A stretch of DNA of 64,000 nt from Pyropia yezoensis (taxonomy: Eukaryota > Rhodophyta > Bangiophyceae > Bangiales > Bangiaceae): positions 36,122,894-36,186,893 of the forward strand of contig CM020618.1 in assembly GCA_009829735.1 (NCBI GenBank), given 5' to 3'. Below are positions 34,828-47,345 of the stretch, one piece after another. Position numbers and translations under genes: made by a program. Numbering within the stretch: the stretch's first letter is position 1; each line of letters begins with the position of its first letter. The notes below the pieces were generated by a model. The model had not been told where the DNA came from. It did no database searches and was given only the letters and a program-made list of their open reading frames with translations.

Positions 34828-37344
34828 GGCGGGCGTGGTGGCTGCCCCGGTTGGCGCACTCGAGAAAGGCGTCGCCGACGTGACCTCCTTGCAAGAGGAT
34901 GGCCACCTTCGAAGCACCACGTGTGAAGAGAAGACACGTGGATATGGAACTTTTTCTGGAAAGGTGGGGCTGAAAATTGCGTAAACAGGTGTGTGTCTGC
35001 CTGTCCTCTTTCTGTGAAAGATGGGGAGCCGCCCATTGGCTGGGCTCTTGTCTCGTGCCAAGATCTTTCTCTGATTCTCAAAAGCACGCCGCACTTCCAT
35101 GGATCCTGGGCCCGGGCCCGTCAAGATGGGGCCTCGTCACAGTGGCCTTCGTCTGTCCCACATGGGCCTGAACGCCGACCCGTTGTGCTCAAGCCACCAC
35201 AGCGGGGTCGCGGTGGAAAGCGGGGCCAGTCGTGTCACACGTCGTCGATGTGGTGGTGCTCACCCAGCACCCAGCACCACATCGCCGCCGTTATCAAAAG
35301 AACACCAGTTCGAGGACCAGCGTTGGCGCGAAGCCCGGCGGCGTTGTCTACGCTGACGGCCGCGTTGTGCAGCGAGGGAGGTCCGCAGTATGAGTGACAC
35401 CCAGTGGAAGCAACGGCGGCGGGAAACACTGGCAGGTATGCCTCATCCCGCGGCCACCCCCATCATGGGAGGTCGTGGGACGGGACAGCGCCGTCCCACC
35501 ACCCACTCCCAAGCTCTGCCGTTTTCGCAGCCGTTCGCGCCAGGCATGCTCCTCTCATCGTACTCCACACACACACGCCGCACACGCCCCCGCCACGCCC
35601 CCACGCCGCGGGACATGCCCAGCCGTGGTGGCCACCTGTGGGACAGGCGCCCTCAAGCCACATGTTTTCCGGTCAAGCAGTCTCGCGCGTTCTCCTCCCC
35701 GCGGAAATCCGCCGCGGGCCGCGCGTTGAGCGATGGTACGCTCCCGCGCCAAATCGAGGCCGAGTATGAGGGCTGGGTGCTCTGCTGGCGCGGACGACCA
35801 AGCAAACTGGGGGGAGGCGGGTGGGCGTGGGCGAAGAATTGGCCAACTGAATGCACACCTCATTCTCCGCAGCCACTCTCTGTGGCCTGGACCAGTACGA
35901 GACGGGCCGGCGAGTGGACCGGCGAGTGGACCATTGACACCTCTTCGTGGCCAAGAGTATACATATCGGTCCACTGCTTCTGGTAGACGGTCGACTGCTC
36001 CTGGTGGACGGCCGCGACCCACGGCGGGGCCCGCCACACACGTTTCCGTTTCCGCAGAGCATGACCGACCCGAGGCCAGCGCGACCGTAAAACGCTGACT
36101 CATCACGTCCTCAGCGCGGCGGCACGAGCGCGAACGACACCCTCTGTTTTCCATTGGTCCGCCTTGTTCGGCCGCCGGTGGCCGCCGCTGCGCACGTGTT
36201 GACACTTGGCGTCGAGGCCGGGGGGGCGGGCTGGGGGCCCCCACCCACAGGGCCCGGTGGTGCCCGGATCGGACGCGCGTCTGGGTGCTGGCTGCGACCA
36301 ACCACCCTGTGCGACGCGGGTGCTGGGGCCCCGCCCGAGGGTGTCGGGTTGGCCGAGCCGCCGAGCCACACCCGCGCACCACGAACGAGCACTCCCGGCG
36401 GCCCCCATTCCATCCGTTTGGTCGAGGCTGGCTAGGCAACGCCGGTTGCGTTTTGCGTGTGGCGCTGTGCGCTGGGACGGGGGGCGTGGGTGGTCGGCGG
36501 GCCGAGGGTCGGGCACATGATGTGTGGGAATCAGCGTACTGTGTGGATCTCTCTCCCCCGCCCGACGGGGGGGGCGTCGTTTTCCTGCGTTTCCGGCGGT
36601 TCACCCGCCCCCTCCTGGCCCCGTTACGTGCCGTTTTCCTCTGTCCCTCAGGCGTTCGGCCCCGCGTCGGACGGGCCAGGACCGTGCAGGGTCTCCGAGG
36701 GAGGGGGGTGCCCGCGATTGTCCCGCCCAAACTGCCGGCCACCCCCGCCTACTGCTGCGGGTGGTGTGCTCTGTACTGGGCGAGCGGCGGGGTGGCGCTG
36801 CCCCTGTTATGTGCATGCACGCAATGTGTAGTGTACGCACTGCAAAACCCCTGCGATGGGCATTTTCAGCCGGACATGCCCAGACGGTGCACAGGCTTTA
36901 CCTAGCTTACAACACACCGTGCGCAGAGGCACGGATGTGGGGAGGGGCCCTGGACACGCGGGTGCCATTGCCATCCGATATCACATCTTGTCCTCAGTCC
37001 TTGCAGGTGAGTGCGCGAAGCAAGCAGCGTACGAAAAAGCATCCCAAGGGAAACGCTACGACCGACCCTCGACTGCCAGTCATCCGCAACCGCGCTTTGG
37101 TTGATGCCCCCGTGTAGCTGTAGCGATCTTCACCGCAAGGGATGCAAACGCTTAAAAAAAAAAAGGTGGTATGCATTCAGTCTAGAGGGAGGAAGCCGTT
37201 TGAGCTCGGTGAAGATCAAAGACACACCGCGCGCAAAACGAATCACCTCGCAGCTCACCGAACACATCCACGCGCCAAAAGCAATAAACAATACAAAGAA
37301 GGCGGGAGGAAGGTCGTGTCCCACTCTCACCCCCTCAGCCAGGG
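34828..37344. other. Intergenic, no supported gene
   Basis: About 2.5 kb with only short overlapping open frames. A minus-strand frame at 35555-36742 is long but compositionally driven and has no domain. Around 35905-35930 a GGCGAGTGGACC string is duplicated. An A-run lies at about 37154-37164. Confidence 0.35.
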
Positions 37345-38988
37345 TCAGGAGATCGGGGGCGTACGATCCCGCCGCACAATCCCCCCGTATCCGTGGGACA
37401 CAGAGTGACACGACCGCTGGTAGCACGAGGTGTCCATGTGCTGCAATGATGGATGGAGGTGCCCGCCTACGGCGCCAGATCCCGGCCCTACCCGCGGAGA
37501 GGCAGGTGGTGGCAGAGGCATGGGACTCCCCGTCGGCCGCCGCTTGGCACTCCCCTGCAGGATCCCAGAAAGATCACCCGACGAGGATGGCTCGGAAAGA
37601 AGGAAACGGATGGAGCTCTTGTTGACACCCGTCGCGCCCTCGGCAGTAGCGGCGGGGGGGGCAGCAGCGGAACCGGCACCACTAGCGCCGTGGCTCAGGC
37701 CCCGACCAACCAGAGGTGACGCAGCGGGTCGACCAGCATGGGGCGGGTGCTGCCCAATCTGCACCATGGACGTTGCCGCCACTACGTCAGCCGGGTCGAC
37801 CCCACGAGCATAGAGTGGCGGCGAAGGCCGCCGCACCATTGGCACGCTCTCCGACCGAGATGGCGCCGAATGAGTGCGCCCAATGTGCGAGGGATGCGCC
37901 GCCGGCCTCTGAATACCCGCTAATGGCCCGCCCCCGCCGCTCGACAGGTTCAGCCCTCCAAAGCGGCTGCCACCACTACCCACGTCTAGAGCGTGCCCCC
38001 CCGCCCGTCGGGGGTCCTCCAAGCCACCAAGGGCAGCCATGGTTGGTGGTAATCGCCGAGGGGACGTGACCGGCGGCGGAGCGCCCGCCGACGAGCGTTG
38101 CCGCTTGAAGCCCGTAGGCGGTGGCGACCGTGGTGCGATAGGCGGAACGTCCGGAGGAGAGCCACCGCCCGAGTGAGATGGTGAAAAGGCGTCGCTTACC
38201 GCTGAGACACCACCCGTCGACCCCACCACCGCCCCCGCCGCAGCCGGTACACCAACACAGCCGCTGCCCGCCCCACCGCTCCGCGCTTGTGGTGGTGAGA
38301 TGTTACCCATAAAAGAGCCACCCCCGCGTACCGCCGCCTGCACGTAGCGGTGAAGGGTGCTCTTGGGAAGCTTAAACGTCCGCGCCGCTTGACGCACAGA
38401 AACGTTGTTCTCCTGGACCATCTGCACAGCGGCGCGCACCTGCGCTTCGCGCGCTGTAAGAGCCAGCACCATCGGTGACAGCCCATCCGACGCCCCCGTC
38501 GCAGCCGCACCCGAACTGACGTCGACAGGCGGTGCCGTGGCCGCAGCCACCATCGCGGCCGACACCATACCACCCCCACCCGCAGCACCGCCAACACCGA
38601 TACCATCCGCCACGGCGCCGCCGCCATTGGCCGCCACGGCTGCACTACCGCCTACAGGACGAGCACTTCCGCCTCCACCACCGCAACTGGCGGCTGCAAG
38701 AAGCCCCGAAACCCCCCCGCCCGGGCTCACCGCCGGAGGGTGTGCCCATGGAGAAGGCACGCCGACACCAACGCCCGCCCCGGCCATGGCCGGATGCAAC
38801 CGCAACGGTGGCAGCGCCGCCGCCGGCCTGACAGCGGCCCCCGTCGGTCCCGCAACGTCGCCCATCGTCCCCAATGGCCCGTCCTCGTCGACCATGGCCA
38901 CATAGTCCCGGCCGCCGCCACCGCCACTCACGCCACCACCGCCACCTTCGTCGCTCCCGTCCCCGCCGCAGTGCTCACGTGAAAACAT
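37345..38988 (-). CDS. psq-type helix-turn-helix protein, probable DNA-binding factor
   Basis: A single frame of 547 aa from an ATG at 38988. Residues 1-170 are Gly/Ala-rich and probably disordered. Residues about 177-217 form a clear psq/homeodomain-like helix-turn-helix: ALTAREAQVRAAVQMVQENN, then VSVRQAARTFKLPKSTLHRY, with the characteristic recognition helix. The remaining 330 residues are Gly/Pro/Ser-rich with GRTHSAPSRSESVP and other low-complexity segments. Psq domains occur in nuclear regulators and in proteins derived from pogo/Tigger transposases. Only one psq repeat is present and there is no DDE domain, so a host regulator is more likely than a transposase. Targets unknown. Confidence 0.65.
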   Translation of the reverse strand: MFSREHCGGDGSDEGGGGGVSGGGGGRDYVAMVDEDGPLGTMGDVAGPTGAAVRPAAALPPLRLHPAMAGAGVGVGVPSPWAHPPAVSPGGGVSGLLAAASCGGGGGSARPVGGSAAVAANGGGAVADGIGVGGAAGGGGMVSAAMVAAATAPPVDVSSGAAATGASDGLSPMVLALTAREAQVRAAVQMVQENNVSVRQAARTFKLPKSTLHRYVQAAVRGGGSFMGNISPPQARSGGAGSGCVGVPAAAGAVVGSTGGVSAVSDAFSPSHSGGGSPPDVPPIAPRSPPPTGFKRQRSSAGAPPPVTSPRRLPPTMAALGGLEDPRRAGGHALDVGSGGSRFGGLNLSSGGGGPLAGIQRPAAHPSHIGRTHSAPSRSESVPMVRRPSPPLYARGVDPADVVAATSMVQIGQHPPHAGRPAASPLVGRGLSHGASGAGSAAAPPAATAEGATGVNKSSIRFLLSEPSSSGDLSGILQGSAKRRPTGSPMPLPPPASPRVGPGSGAVGGHLHPSLQHMDTSCYQRSCHSVSHGYGGIVRRDRTPPIS

Positions 38989-41900
38989 GACTCAAAGTCC
39001 CCACCGAGCGTCGGCCGCGCGCCAAAGCTGCTCGGTCGTCGTTGGCTTGAGGACCGGGATGGCAGCCACCCGCGGCACGCCGCTCCCACCTCACCCGCGG
39101 AACGCACCGGGCCTTCACGTCTTCCTCCACCCCCCAACGCGCGTGCACGGTGGTGGTGGTGGGCCCGCACGGCCGTGCGAAAAAGAGAAACGGCAGAACG
39201 TAATGCGCGGCGACGGGGGCTCAACGAGAAGTCCGAGCGGGAACGCCAAGAACGCCAGCCGCCCACGTGGTGGTGTGGCTGCGGCGGGAAGCACCGGGGA
39301 CCGGTGGGTGCGAGCGCGCGTTTCACCGGGGGGAGAGGCGGCGGGTGGGCGGGCGGGTGGGTGACCGAGCGGGCGGGCGGGCGGGCGGTGGGAGGGGGGG
39401 GGGCAGGGCGTGCCCAACGGCAGCCGTGCTGGGGGGAGTCTCGCCGCCAGCCGCGAGCGCGCGCGCGCGGGCAGCCGTGGCGGGCTCAGCGTCGGCGGTG
39501 CTGCGTGGGAGCGGGCGGGAGGTCACGGCAAGGGCCTCTCCTCGGCGGAGCCAAAAAGTCCGCGTGCCCCTGCACGGGGCTCGGTTACATGGCCGGTCGG
39601 TGGCGCAGCTGCCCCCCGCTCCAACACTGTCCCCGCCGCCGGCCAGCGGTTTGGGCGGGCGGCCTGTCGCGGGTCGTCGTCGCCGACCACCGCGCGTCCT
39701 CGCCGTCCCGCCCCCCCCTCCAGGCACACCACTCACACGACCCCGGTGAGCGGCCCCGCACCCTCCCCCAGAGCCTCAGCGCGAGGGTGTGCTGGCTGGC
39801 CACGCACGCGCCGCGTCCCGCACCGACGCTGCCGTTACGATGGGGAGGGCGACCGAAGAGGGCCCGTGCGGGCCGGTGGGATTGGGCGGGCCGTCCCAGG
39901 CAAAAACCACGGCGGCACCGCTGCACGCGGGCCCGAGAACACCGGCAAGAGCTGGCTGGATGGGCGCCCTTGGTGGAGGGCCCCTCGACATCGGCCTTCC
40001 GGCGGCCGGTCTAACACAAAATTGAAAATATAGGGATACACCCCTTGGGCCACAAAGAAAAGAGCAGTCGCGTGTTTACAAAAGTGCAGGAAGGACGAGA
40101 CAATACTGGAGCCACAATGGCCAATCACATCACTGGCGGCAAGATTGAGATGGAAACCTCTGGGAGCCGCCAACAGCAGATCTGCCACATCCGACGCGCA
40201 AAACTAAACGCCACCAAGCCGCTAGGAGGCCCAATCGGAGGTGGACAGCGCGGCTGCCGCAGAACGCCACCGTTTCTTTTCGTTTGCGAGATGACAGCAG
40301 CGTCGCACGGGGCCGGACAACATCGCCTGACGTGGTCAAATGTGCAAAGAACCAGAGTGATGGGCCATGGACAGGACACCTGAACCTTGTGTGCAGTGGG
40401 TTTCCAGGACTTTGGAAGAGGACTATTTCGCGGCTGGCCCGAACACTCCGACGTCGGTGGTCTCCGATCACTTTCGGAAACGAAAGTCTTCGGGATGGTC
40501 ATTTTTTTCTCGGTTTTCTGTCATGCATTCCTGCCTTCGAATGTCAGTCCGTGTCACACGCGCAACCAACCATGGTCCAGCCAATCGTATGACGAACACT
40601 GTTTTGCATCACGGTTGCTGTTCGTGCAATGATTCGAAGTTTGATTTGCGTCGTTGAACGTTCTGACTTGTTTGCAGGGAAAGATGGACTGCCACTGCAG
40701 GCACAATTGCTACATCACCGTCGAGTCAACAATGCACAGACCGCAGTCCAAAAACATCTAATATAGGGGTACATAGTCGTGCGACTCGGGCCACGCATCT
40801 CTGGTCGAGAGCCGGTGAAGCAGCAGCAAGTGGAGGGCCCTACGGGCAAAGTTCATTGGCAAAAGGACGCCAACCGTCACTTGCCGCTTGTGCAGGGCGA
40901 GGGCGGCCCACTTAACGACACGGGGGATTTCTCCGCCACACGAGACCTCAGCTCCGGGAGCAGACACGAGAGGTGACAGTTGGTCTTGAAGTCAGTGGGG
41001 GGCGGCTCCACGCGTCACGCCCGCAGAGAATAAAGGCGTGGAAGGGCGTTCAGGGGGGGTGGGCGCATGGCGTGATCTTGCTCCGCTGTCAATCGGCCGA
41101 CCTCATCCTGTTCCCCCAAGTGTGTGACGCGTATTGGTCAGGCGTTGCGTGTGGATCGGCTGATCTGATTGGGTAGAAAGGGCGGCTCAGTGGAGACCCC
41201 TCGTGGGCATAGACGTGGTCTAGGTACTTGTCTTGCAGAATTCTTCAGTTTGGTAGTTGACTGTTCTCAAAGCTGGTTGGGATTCCATCGGCGCCCCGCC
41301 CGAGGCCGCTGTGCATTGGGGCCGGAGAACGGCGAGCTCTCCTGCCAGAGCATGAAGCCCCCGCCTTGCGACGCGGACATCATGCATCTTGATCGGGATA
41401 GCCACCGCCTCTTCGCCGCCGCAGTACGATAAGACCCGCCGACCCGCCAGCATGCTGTGCTAGCACTGCCGGGAGGAGGGGGGGTGGGTCTCTGGTGCGG
41501 GCATCGTGGGGACGGGGGCGCTGCTCACCGCCGCCGGTAAGTTCGGCCGCGGCGCCAGCGGCGGCGCCAGCGGCGGCGGGCATGTCATGCGCCCTATGAC
41601 GGGTGGTGGTGGCTTGGCTGCCGCCGCCGCCGCCGCCGCTACATGTATGTTCTGTACTGTATGGACAGTATATACATACATCTTGCTCCCTCATGGAAGG
41701 GGGAGATCCCCCTTACTTTCTGGACACGATCCGCTACCCCTCCCCCTCCCCCCAGGTCCTTCCCCTGGTTTCTTCCCCCGCCCCCTATAGCCCCCCCATT
41801 TCGCCCCCATGCAGTCGCCCTCCCCGGTAGCGGGAGTTGGCACAAGGGTGGCGTTCTACGAGCCACACGCCCCACCTGTCCCCCACCCCTCCCACTGCTC

Positions 41901-42311
41901 AAGATGGTGAGCGACCGCGCCCTGCGTGCCCAGAAGCACCCCCAGCCCGCTGGGCGTCGACCCGCACGCGACACTTTGGGCCCTTGTCTGTTGGATTGCT
42001 TCATGGAGCTTGGAAAGGGGGGGGCGGGGGTGGCACCATCCCGGGCCTGGCCGCCGACGCGCTTCCCGCCCGGTCGATGGTGCCCGCTTAAGCCGGTGGC
42101 TTCATTTACAGACTCGCTCCGTGGACCGTTCCCGCCCCGCCCCGCCCGTATGGGGGGAGGGGGTCAGCGTAGTGGTCTGCGACACCGCGCGCTGCCAGCC
42201 TGTCGGTGTACAGAGGAAGAAAACCAACTACGCCTCATGACTGCCGGGACCAGCCCGGGAAGCTGAGGATCACGCTCCGCGGTAACGGCACATTCTCCCC
42301 ACCCCACGGTG
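38989..42311. other. Intergenic, no supported gene
   Basis: About 3.3 kb. 39100-40030 is GC-rich with overlapping open frames on both strands and no recognisable domain. 40030-41200 has more balanced composition and also no gene. Short minus-strand frames at 40758-40967 and 41220-41453 could be gene fragments, but I recognise no family. A GGC/GCC microsatellite patch lies at about 41540-41640. Confidence 0.35.
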
Positions 42312-43060
42312 ATGGCGGCGGTGCGGGCCGCGGCAGCGCGAGGTTCGTCTGACCACTCCCACGCCACGGCACTGGCGACCCTTCTGCCGCACGCGCTCAC
42401 CTCGGGAGCACTCGACGCTCCCGACGCGGCAGACAACGCGGCGCTGCATCTTGCGTGTGCTGCTGGCAACGCGCGAGCCGTGAGGGCATGGCTAGAGCGC
42501 TCCTGAACGGGGACCCCTACGTGGGGTGCCTGCCGCCCAATGCGGCCGGTCGCACGGCTCTGCACGACGCTTCCGCAGGGGGCCACACAGAAGTGGTGGC
42601 GGCGCTGGTGGTGGCGGGCCCGCCGGCTGCCGCCCTGCGCGCACGTGACCCGTCGGGGCGCATCACCTACCTGCTGGCCGCCACGGGCTACCGCGGTGGC
42701 GTGGCCGTCGTCTTGGGCGCCCAGAGGCGTCTACGTTCGGAGACCATTCCCGCAGGGATCCTCCTTACGCTAGCCGGCACCACCGACGACGGGGGGCGCT
42801 CCACGCGGCGGCCGCCTTGGGGGTGTCGGCATCGGTTGCGGTACTGATGGCGGCGGCGACACCGCTGCCACGCTCGAGGTGCTGCTCCCACTCGAGGCGG
42901 CGACCTTCTCCCGCCCTTTTCACCACGCATGCCATCAGCACCGCGGCGCGGGGGCAATCCCGCCCTCCACACGGGTCGCCTCGGACACACCGTCTCTGCG
43001 CCGCCGCGTGGCTGCGACGGCCTCGCCAAGTTTATACGTCAGCAAATACAGCAGGAGTGG
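42312..43060 (+). pseudogene. Decayed ankyrin-repeat gene
   Basis: ATG at 42312 starts an Ala-rich leader followed by NAALHLACAAGNARAVRAWL, a typical ankyrin repeat. A second repeat, GRTALHDASAGGHTEVVAAL, follows in another frame (about 42545-42610), then a weaker one around GRITYLLAATGYRGGVAVVL. ALHAAAALGVSASVAVLM (about 42797-42850) is a further repeat in a third frame. The frames change near 42500 and 42780, and stops follow. Homopolymers are not involved at these points, so true decay is more likely than sequencing error, though unrecognised introns are possible. Ankyrin repeats bind proteins; a specific role cannot be assigned. Confidence 0.5.
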
Positions 43061-45842
43061 CGGCCGCCGCCACCTTCTCCCCGGGGGGTCCCTACGACCA
43101 CCCCCACCGGCGGTGCCGCGGGGCCACGCTCCGCCGACCCCGGCTGGCGCCCGCCACCACCGTCGCCCGCCATTAGCGGGGCACGACACATGCGGTCTGG
43201 TGCGCTGGTGGTGCCGCCAGGGGTGGGGCAGGCCCCTCGCGGGCGGGCGGGTGGCGCCGGTGGCCGCAGCAGCGGCAGTGGCGGCGCCGACCGATTCCGT
43301 GGCGCCGACCGCTGCTCCGAGCACGACGGCAGCCCCGTTGGGCGCGAGGGGCGATGTGGTGAGAGAGGGCGGTGCGTCCCCGCTTTCCCACCGGACACTG
43401 CCAACGCGGGCCCACGGCTGCTGAGCCCGCCGCGGGGGGGGGGGGAGGGGGAGGTGGTCGGGTGCCGCCATTGCCCGTCATGGCGCAGGGAGTCACCCCG
43501 GCGGCGGCTGTCAGTCGGGCTCCCCCTCCCCCTGTCGGTTTGCGCTCTTTGTTCTTTGACTGCCGCTGCTGTTGGTGTGAGCGCGAGCGCGGGCGGAGGA
43601 GTCCTTTGCGCCCCTTTACCCTTTACCGTGACACCATGCGCTCTGCTACCATGGGGAAGGGACGCGTGAAGGCCAGTGAGACGGCGCCCGGCTCGCTTCC
43701 CGCTGTCGCCATCCGCACCCTCCCCCTCTGTTCCTCTGCCCCTCATTCCGCCAACCGCCACCGTCGCCGCCGCCTTTTCCCCCACATGGAGCTCGGGCGA
43801 CCGCGAGGGCCCTCCCCCCCGATGTCTGAGTAGGGAGCCTGGAAGGGGGGGGGGGGGGGGGGGGAGGGGGCACGAGCGACACAGCGCCGGCGGGCCACCT
43901 CCCCACGCCACGGGGGACGGTGTGGACGGGCCGCCGGGCAAAAGTTTCTGGGCAGCCGCCGAGCGGCCCAGCCGCAACCCTCCCCCTTTGGTGCCCCCGC
44001 CGGGACGTGGCCGTCGAGGGCAGGCAGAGGACGGGTAAACACCTAGCGGGCCTCCGTGTCCGTCTCACCCCGCAACCCAACCGCTGGGGGGTTGCTTCGG
44101 CGCCCCTCCGCCGCCCCCCCCTTGAGGAGGGGAGGTCGCCGGGGCGGTATGTAGTTTGGCCGCGTCTTGGGGGGGCGACCGGCCGGCCATGCATGCCGCC
44201 GGGTGCCCCCAATGCCCGTGGGCGGCAGGGTGAGGTGACAACATCCCCCGGGGAAAGGGGTGGGAGGAAAGACGGGGGTGGCCGGAGGGGGGGGGGAGGG
44301 GCGGGTGCTCGCGTTGGGCCACGCGGGCGGCACACGTCGCCGGCACGGGGGGGCGGGGGGGGGGGTTGTGCGGTGTACCCGACAGAGGCGAGGGGTAGCG
44401 TTGGACAGCTACATAGCCGGCTGCCGCCGGCCACGCCCCACTGCTTGACGTGCCGCCCGCGGCGGGGGGGAGCGGAGTGGGGCCAGCCCGGCCAAACTGG
44501 GTGAGTGGTCCCTATGGCCGCGGCGGTGCGCCATCTAGCACTGTGGGCGTTGCCGCCAGAGGCGACAGCGCTGTCAGCAGGTGCTTGCTGCTAGTCACCC
44601 CCTTCCCCCACCCCCCCCCCCGCCGACCTCTCCCGTCCGCCTGCATCCATCAACACACGCAAACCGTGCCGGTGCGGCCGCCGCCGCGCCTGCCGTCGCC
44701 GCGGGAGGTCGCACACCCAACAGCGCGGCCTCCAGGGACCATCCCCCCGCCACGTCGGGCGCCGTGCCGCAGGCCCCCGCGTCACACCACTGGGAGGTGG
44801 GGGGGGAGAGGGGCATGCCTCGCGTGCCAGGGGGGAGGACGTGCGTCGCTGCCCGCAGGGCGCCCTGCCCGGGCGCGTGTGCGGCGCGCCCGGCCGGCCG
44901 CCACCCCACTAGAGCGCTCCCACTCACCACCTCCACCACAACCGCAGGATCGCGTGTTGGAAACACGCTGGCTGTGAGACAACACGCTGGGCTGTGAGAC
45001 GGCAGCGTGGCACCCGACGGCGCGCGCGCGCGCCGCTGCAGCTGGCGGGATGGCAGCGGCGACGGCGGCGGCGCGGAGACGGGGCGCCCCCTACGGCCGG
45101 GTGGCGTGTCGGCCGGGACGACCGTGGTGGCAGAGCCGCAGAGCACCACCCTGCCCAGCCCCCCGGAGCAGGGTGGTGCCTATCACGGCAGGCGGTCGTG
45201 GGCAGGCAACGCGCTCGGCTACGATTGCCCAACGGATGGTGAGTGACCATCCCCGACCAGGACACGATGGCGCACGACGACGCTGTCAGGCCGTAACGGC
45301 ACGTGAAACGTTCGCACAGCCAGGACGCTGCGGAGCCGGCACACCCGCGATACACACAGCACAGCACATCGCACAAGTGGATGGTTAAGACCGAACGCTC
45401 TTGGTTCATTGCTTGAAAGTCTTGTTTCTTCCCCACACTTCCGCGACTTGGCCAAGTAGCCGACCCGCCCGAGAACACGTCTCACGTACCAAGGCCATCT
45501 ACGAGAAGACATGAAAAACAACACAAGCTGACACAGTCGGCACAGAACGCTACGCAACAACCCAACCAGGCCTCGAGGCCAAGCCAACTTGAACGACCCA
45601 ACACGCACGTCCATACACGCACGCACAACACAACACAACAACGAATGGACCAGCCGCGCTGCCACACGAGTGTGTCAAGCGCGGCAAAAACAATCGGAGC
45701 TTGCCCATCACATCAGAGCACGAGGCCTCCATCCGAAAAGCCACCAACGAAATGGTGCCCTGTCGCACTGAGTACACGCTTGACGCACGCACCAGGCTGC
45801 GCCCTCAAGATCACCACCAACCACCGCGTTGCGCAGCAAGCC
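43061..45842. other. Intergenic, no supported gene
   Basis: 43.1-45.1 kb is very GC-rich with poly-G (43846-43863) and poly-C runs and open frames on both strands without domains. From 45.3 kb the sequence is CA-rich and more balanced and forms the 3' flank of the RRM gene. Confidence 0.35.
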
Positions 45843-46563
45843 TTAGGTAGCAAAGCGGTCCAGGCGGCAGTCAATGACGCGGTTCTCAATCTCACGGCCG
45901 GTCATCTCGTTGATCGCCCGCTGCGCCTCTTCCTCTGTCTCGTACAGAACAGTACCAACACCCTTGCTCTTGCCGTCCGGCTGGGTGAGAATGTCGGCGC
46001 GAATGACGGTTCCGCATTGCCGGAACGCGTCCTTAAGCTCCTGCCACCTCAGAGAGTAGGGCAGGTTCCACACAACAATCTTGCGGCCCTTGTCCGAACG
46101 GAAGCGCGCGCCACCGCCACCGCCACCACCGCCGCCCATGGCACCGGGCGCCGCGCCAACTCCGACGGCGCCGGCAGAGCCGCCGCCGCCGCCACCACCG
46201 CCGCCACCACCGCCCATCCCGCGACGGCGGGTCGACGTCTCACGATCCTCGCGGACAAACACCTGGCGCCCATCGAGCACCGTGTCGTTGAGGGTTTGGA
46301 TAGCCATCGACGCCATCTCAGCCGACGCGTACTCGACAATCCCGCACCCGGCGGAGCGGCCCGAGGCCTCGGTGAAGACCTCGGCACGAACCACCTCACC
46401 AGCGCGCTGCATGTGGGCCTCGAGGCTGGGCGAGCGGGTCTCCCATGACAGGTTGCCAACAAAGACGCGGGCGGGCTGCGTCGACGCGTCCGCTGCAGCC
46501 GCGGCGGCCGCCTCGGGCGACAGAGCCGCTTCGTCAATGGGGCCACCGACAGGCTGCTGCTGC

Positions 46564-46595
<32 letters not shown>

Positions 46596-46903
46596 AACCT
46601 GCTGCACCTGCTCCACCACCTGGACCGGCGCCTGCCCCTGCAGGTCCGAAAGGTCCTACAGACGAAACAACAAAACAGCCCAAGTGGACACATGAGGACA
46701 ACACGGGACAGGGAAAGAGGCAGGCATACACGTCAGGGGCAGCTCGACAGGGTCGGGACAAGGACCAGGTAGCAAAACGGCAGCACGAAAAAAAAAAACG
46801 CACGGCAACGAACAACGGCAGCGTCGCGCGCCGTCGTGCGGTGATCCAGCCCCCCGATCGCACCCACAATCGCCACGACGATCCCCCCACAACGTACGTT
46901 CAT
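45843..46903 (-). CDS. Two-RRM RNA-binding protein (Gbp2/hnRNP M-like), probably with one intron
   Basis: The main exon (46655-45843) encodes a Gln-rich stretch, then RRM1 (RNP2 VFVGNL, RNP1 SAGCGIVEY), a Gly-rich linker with REDRETSTRRRGM, and RRM2 (RNP2 IVVWNL, RNP1 SKGVGTVLY), ending CRLDRFAT. These motifs fit nuclear mRNA-binding proteins of the Gbp2/Hrb1/hnRNP M type. The frame stays open upstream of the first Met in this exon (46619) to a good acceptor, a pyrimidine-rich tract ending TCTGTAG, with the exon starting at 46655. A matching donor lies at 46897 directly after ATGAAC (46903-46898; donor GTACGT). I therefore infer a first coding exon of just two codons and a 241-bp intron, giving about 272 aa. 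Starting at 46619 instead gives 258 aa. Confidence 0.75.
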
Positions 46904-47345
46904 GATGAAGGAGCTCCACGGGTCCACCCTCCCCCAACTAGAGGCGTCCACCACGCGCGCACACCGCCCACCGACGCCCGGCACCGAACCCACTTGTCCG
47001 TCTGCGCACGCTCGTCGGTCTGGGGCATGCCAAAAGCGCGTGTCGACCGACGGCGACGCGGACTGTCGCGATGGCAAAATCGCACGCGCAGTGGGAACCG
47101 TTGAATAGGCGACGCCGCCGGCCGCACAAAACCCAGCCCTTCAAAAACCGTACCACAAGTTGTTGCGAGTGCGACCTAACTGTGCAATTGGCCCTCCGGG
47201 GACTCGTTCACTGAAGAATTAATTATATGCATTTATCAGGACAAGACAGTCAATTTATTTAAACGAAAAGAACAACTGTCTGACTGCCAGGTATTTTACA
47301 GAATACCGCCTGTGTGGACTCATCCGCCAAAGTTGAGCAATCAGC
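46904..47345. promoter_or_regulatory. 5' flank of the RRM gene
   Basis: Probable promoter and leader of the minus-strand RRM gene. 47210-47265 is AT-rich, with ATTAATTATATGCATTTATC. No gene seen. Confidence 0.3.

Noticed and set aside
35555-36742. 395-codon minus-strand frame as a gene
   Set aside because: Arg/Pro/Gly-rich, no domain, overlapped by similar frames on the other strand.
43039-43977. 312-codon minus-strand frame as a gene
   Set aside because: Composition-driven; overlaps the ankyrin relic and poly-G tracts and shows no motif.
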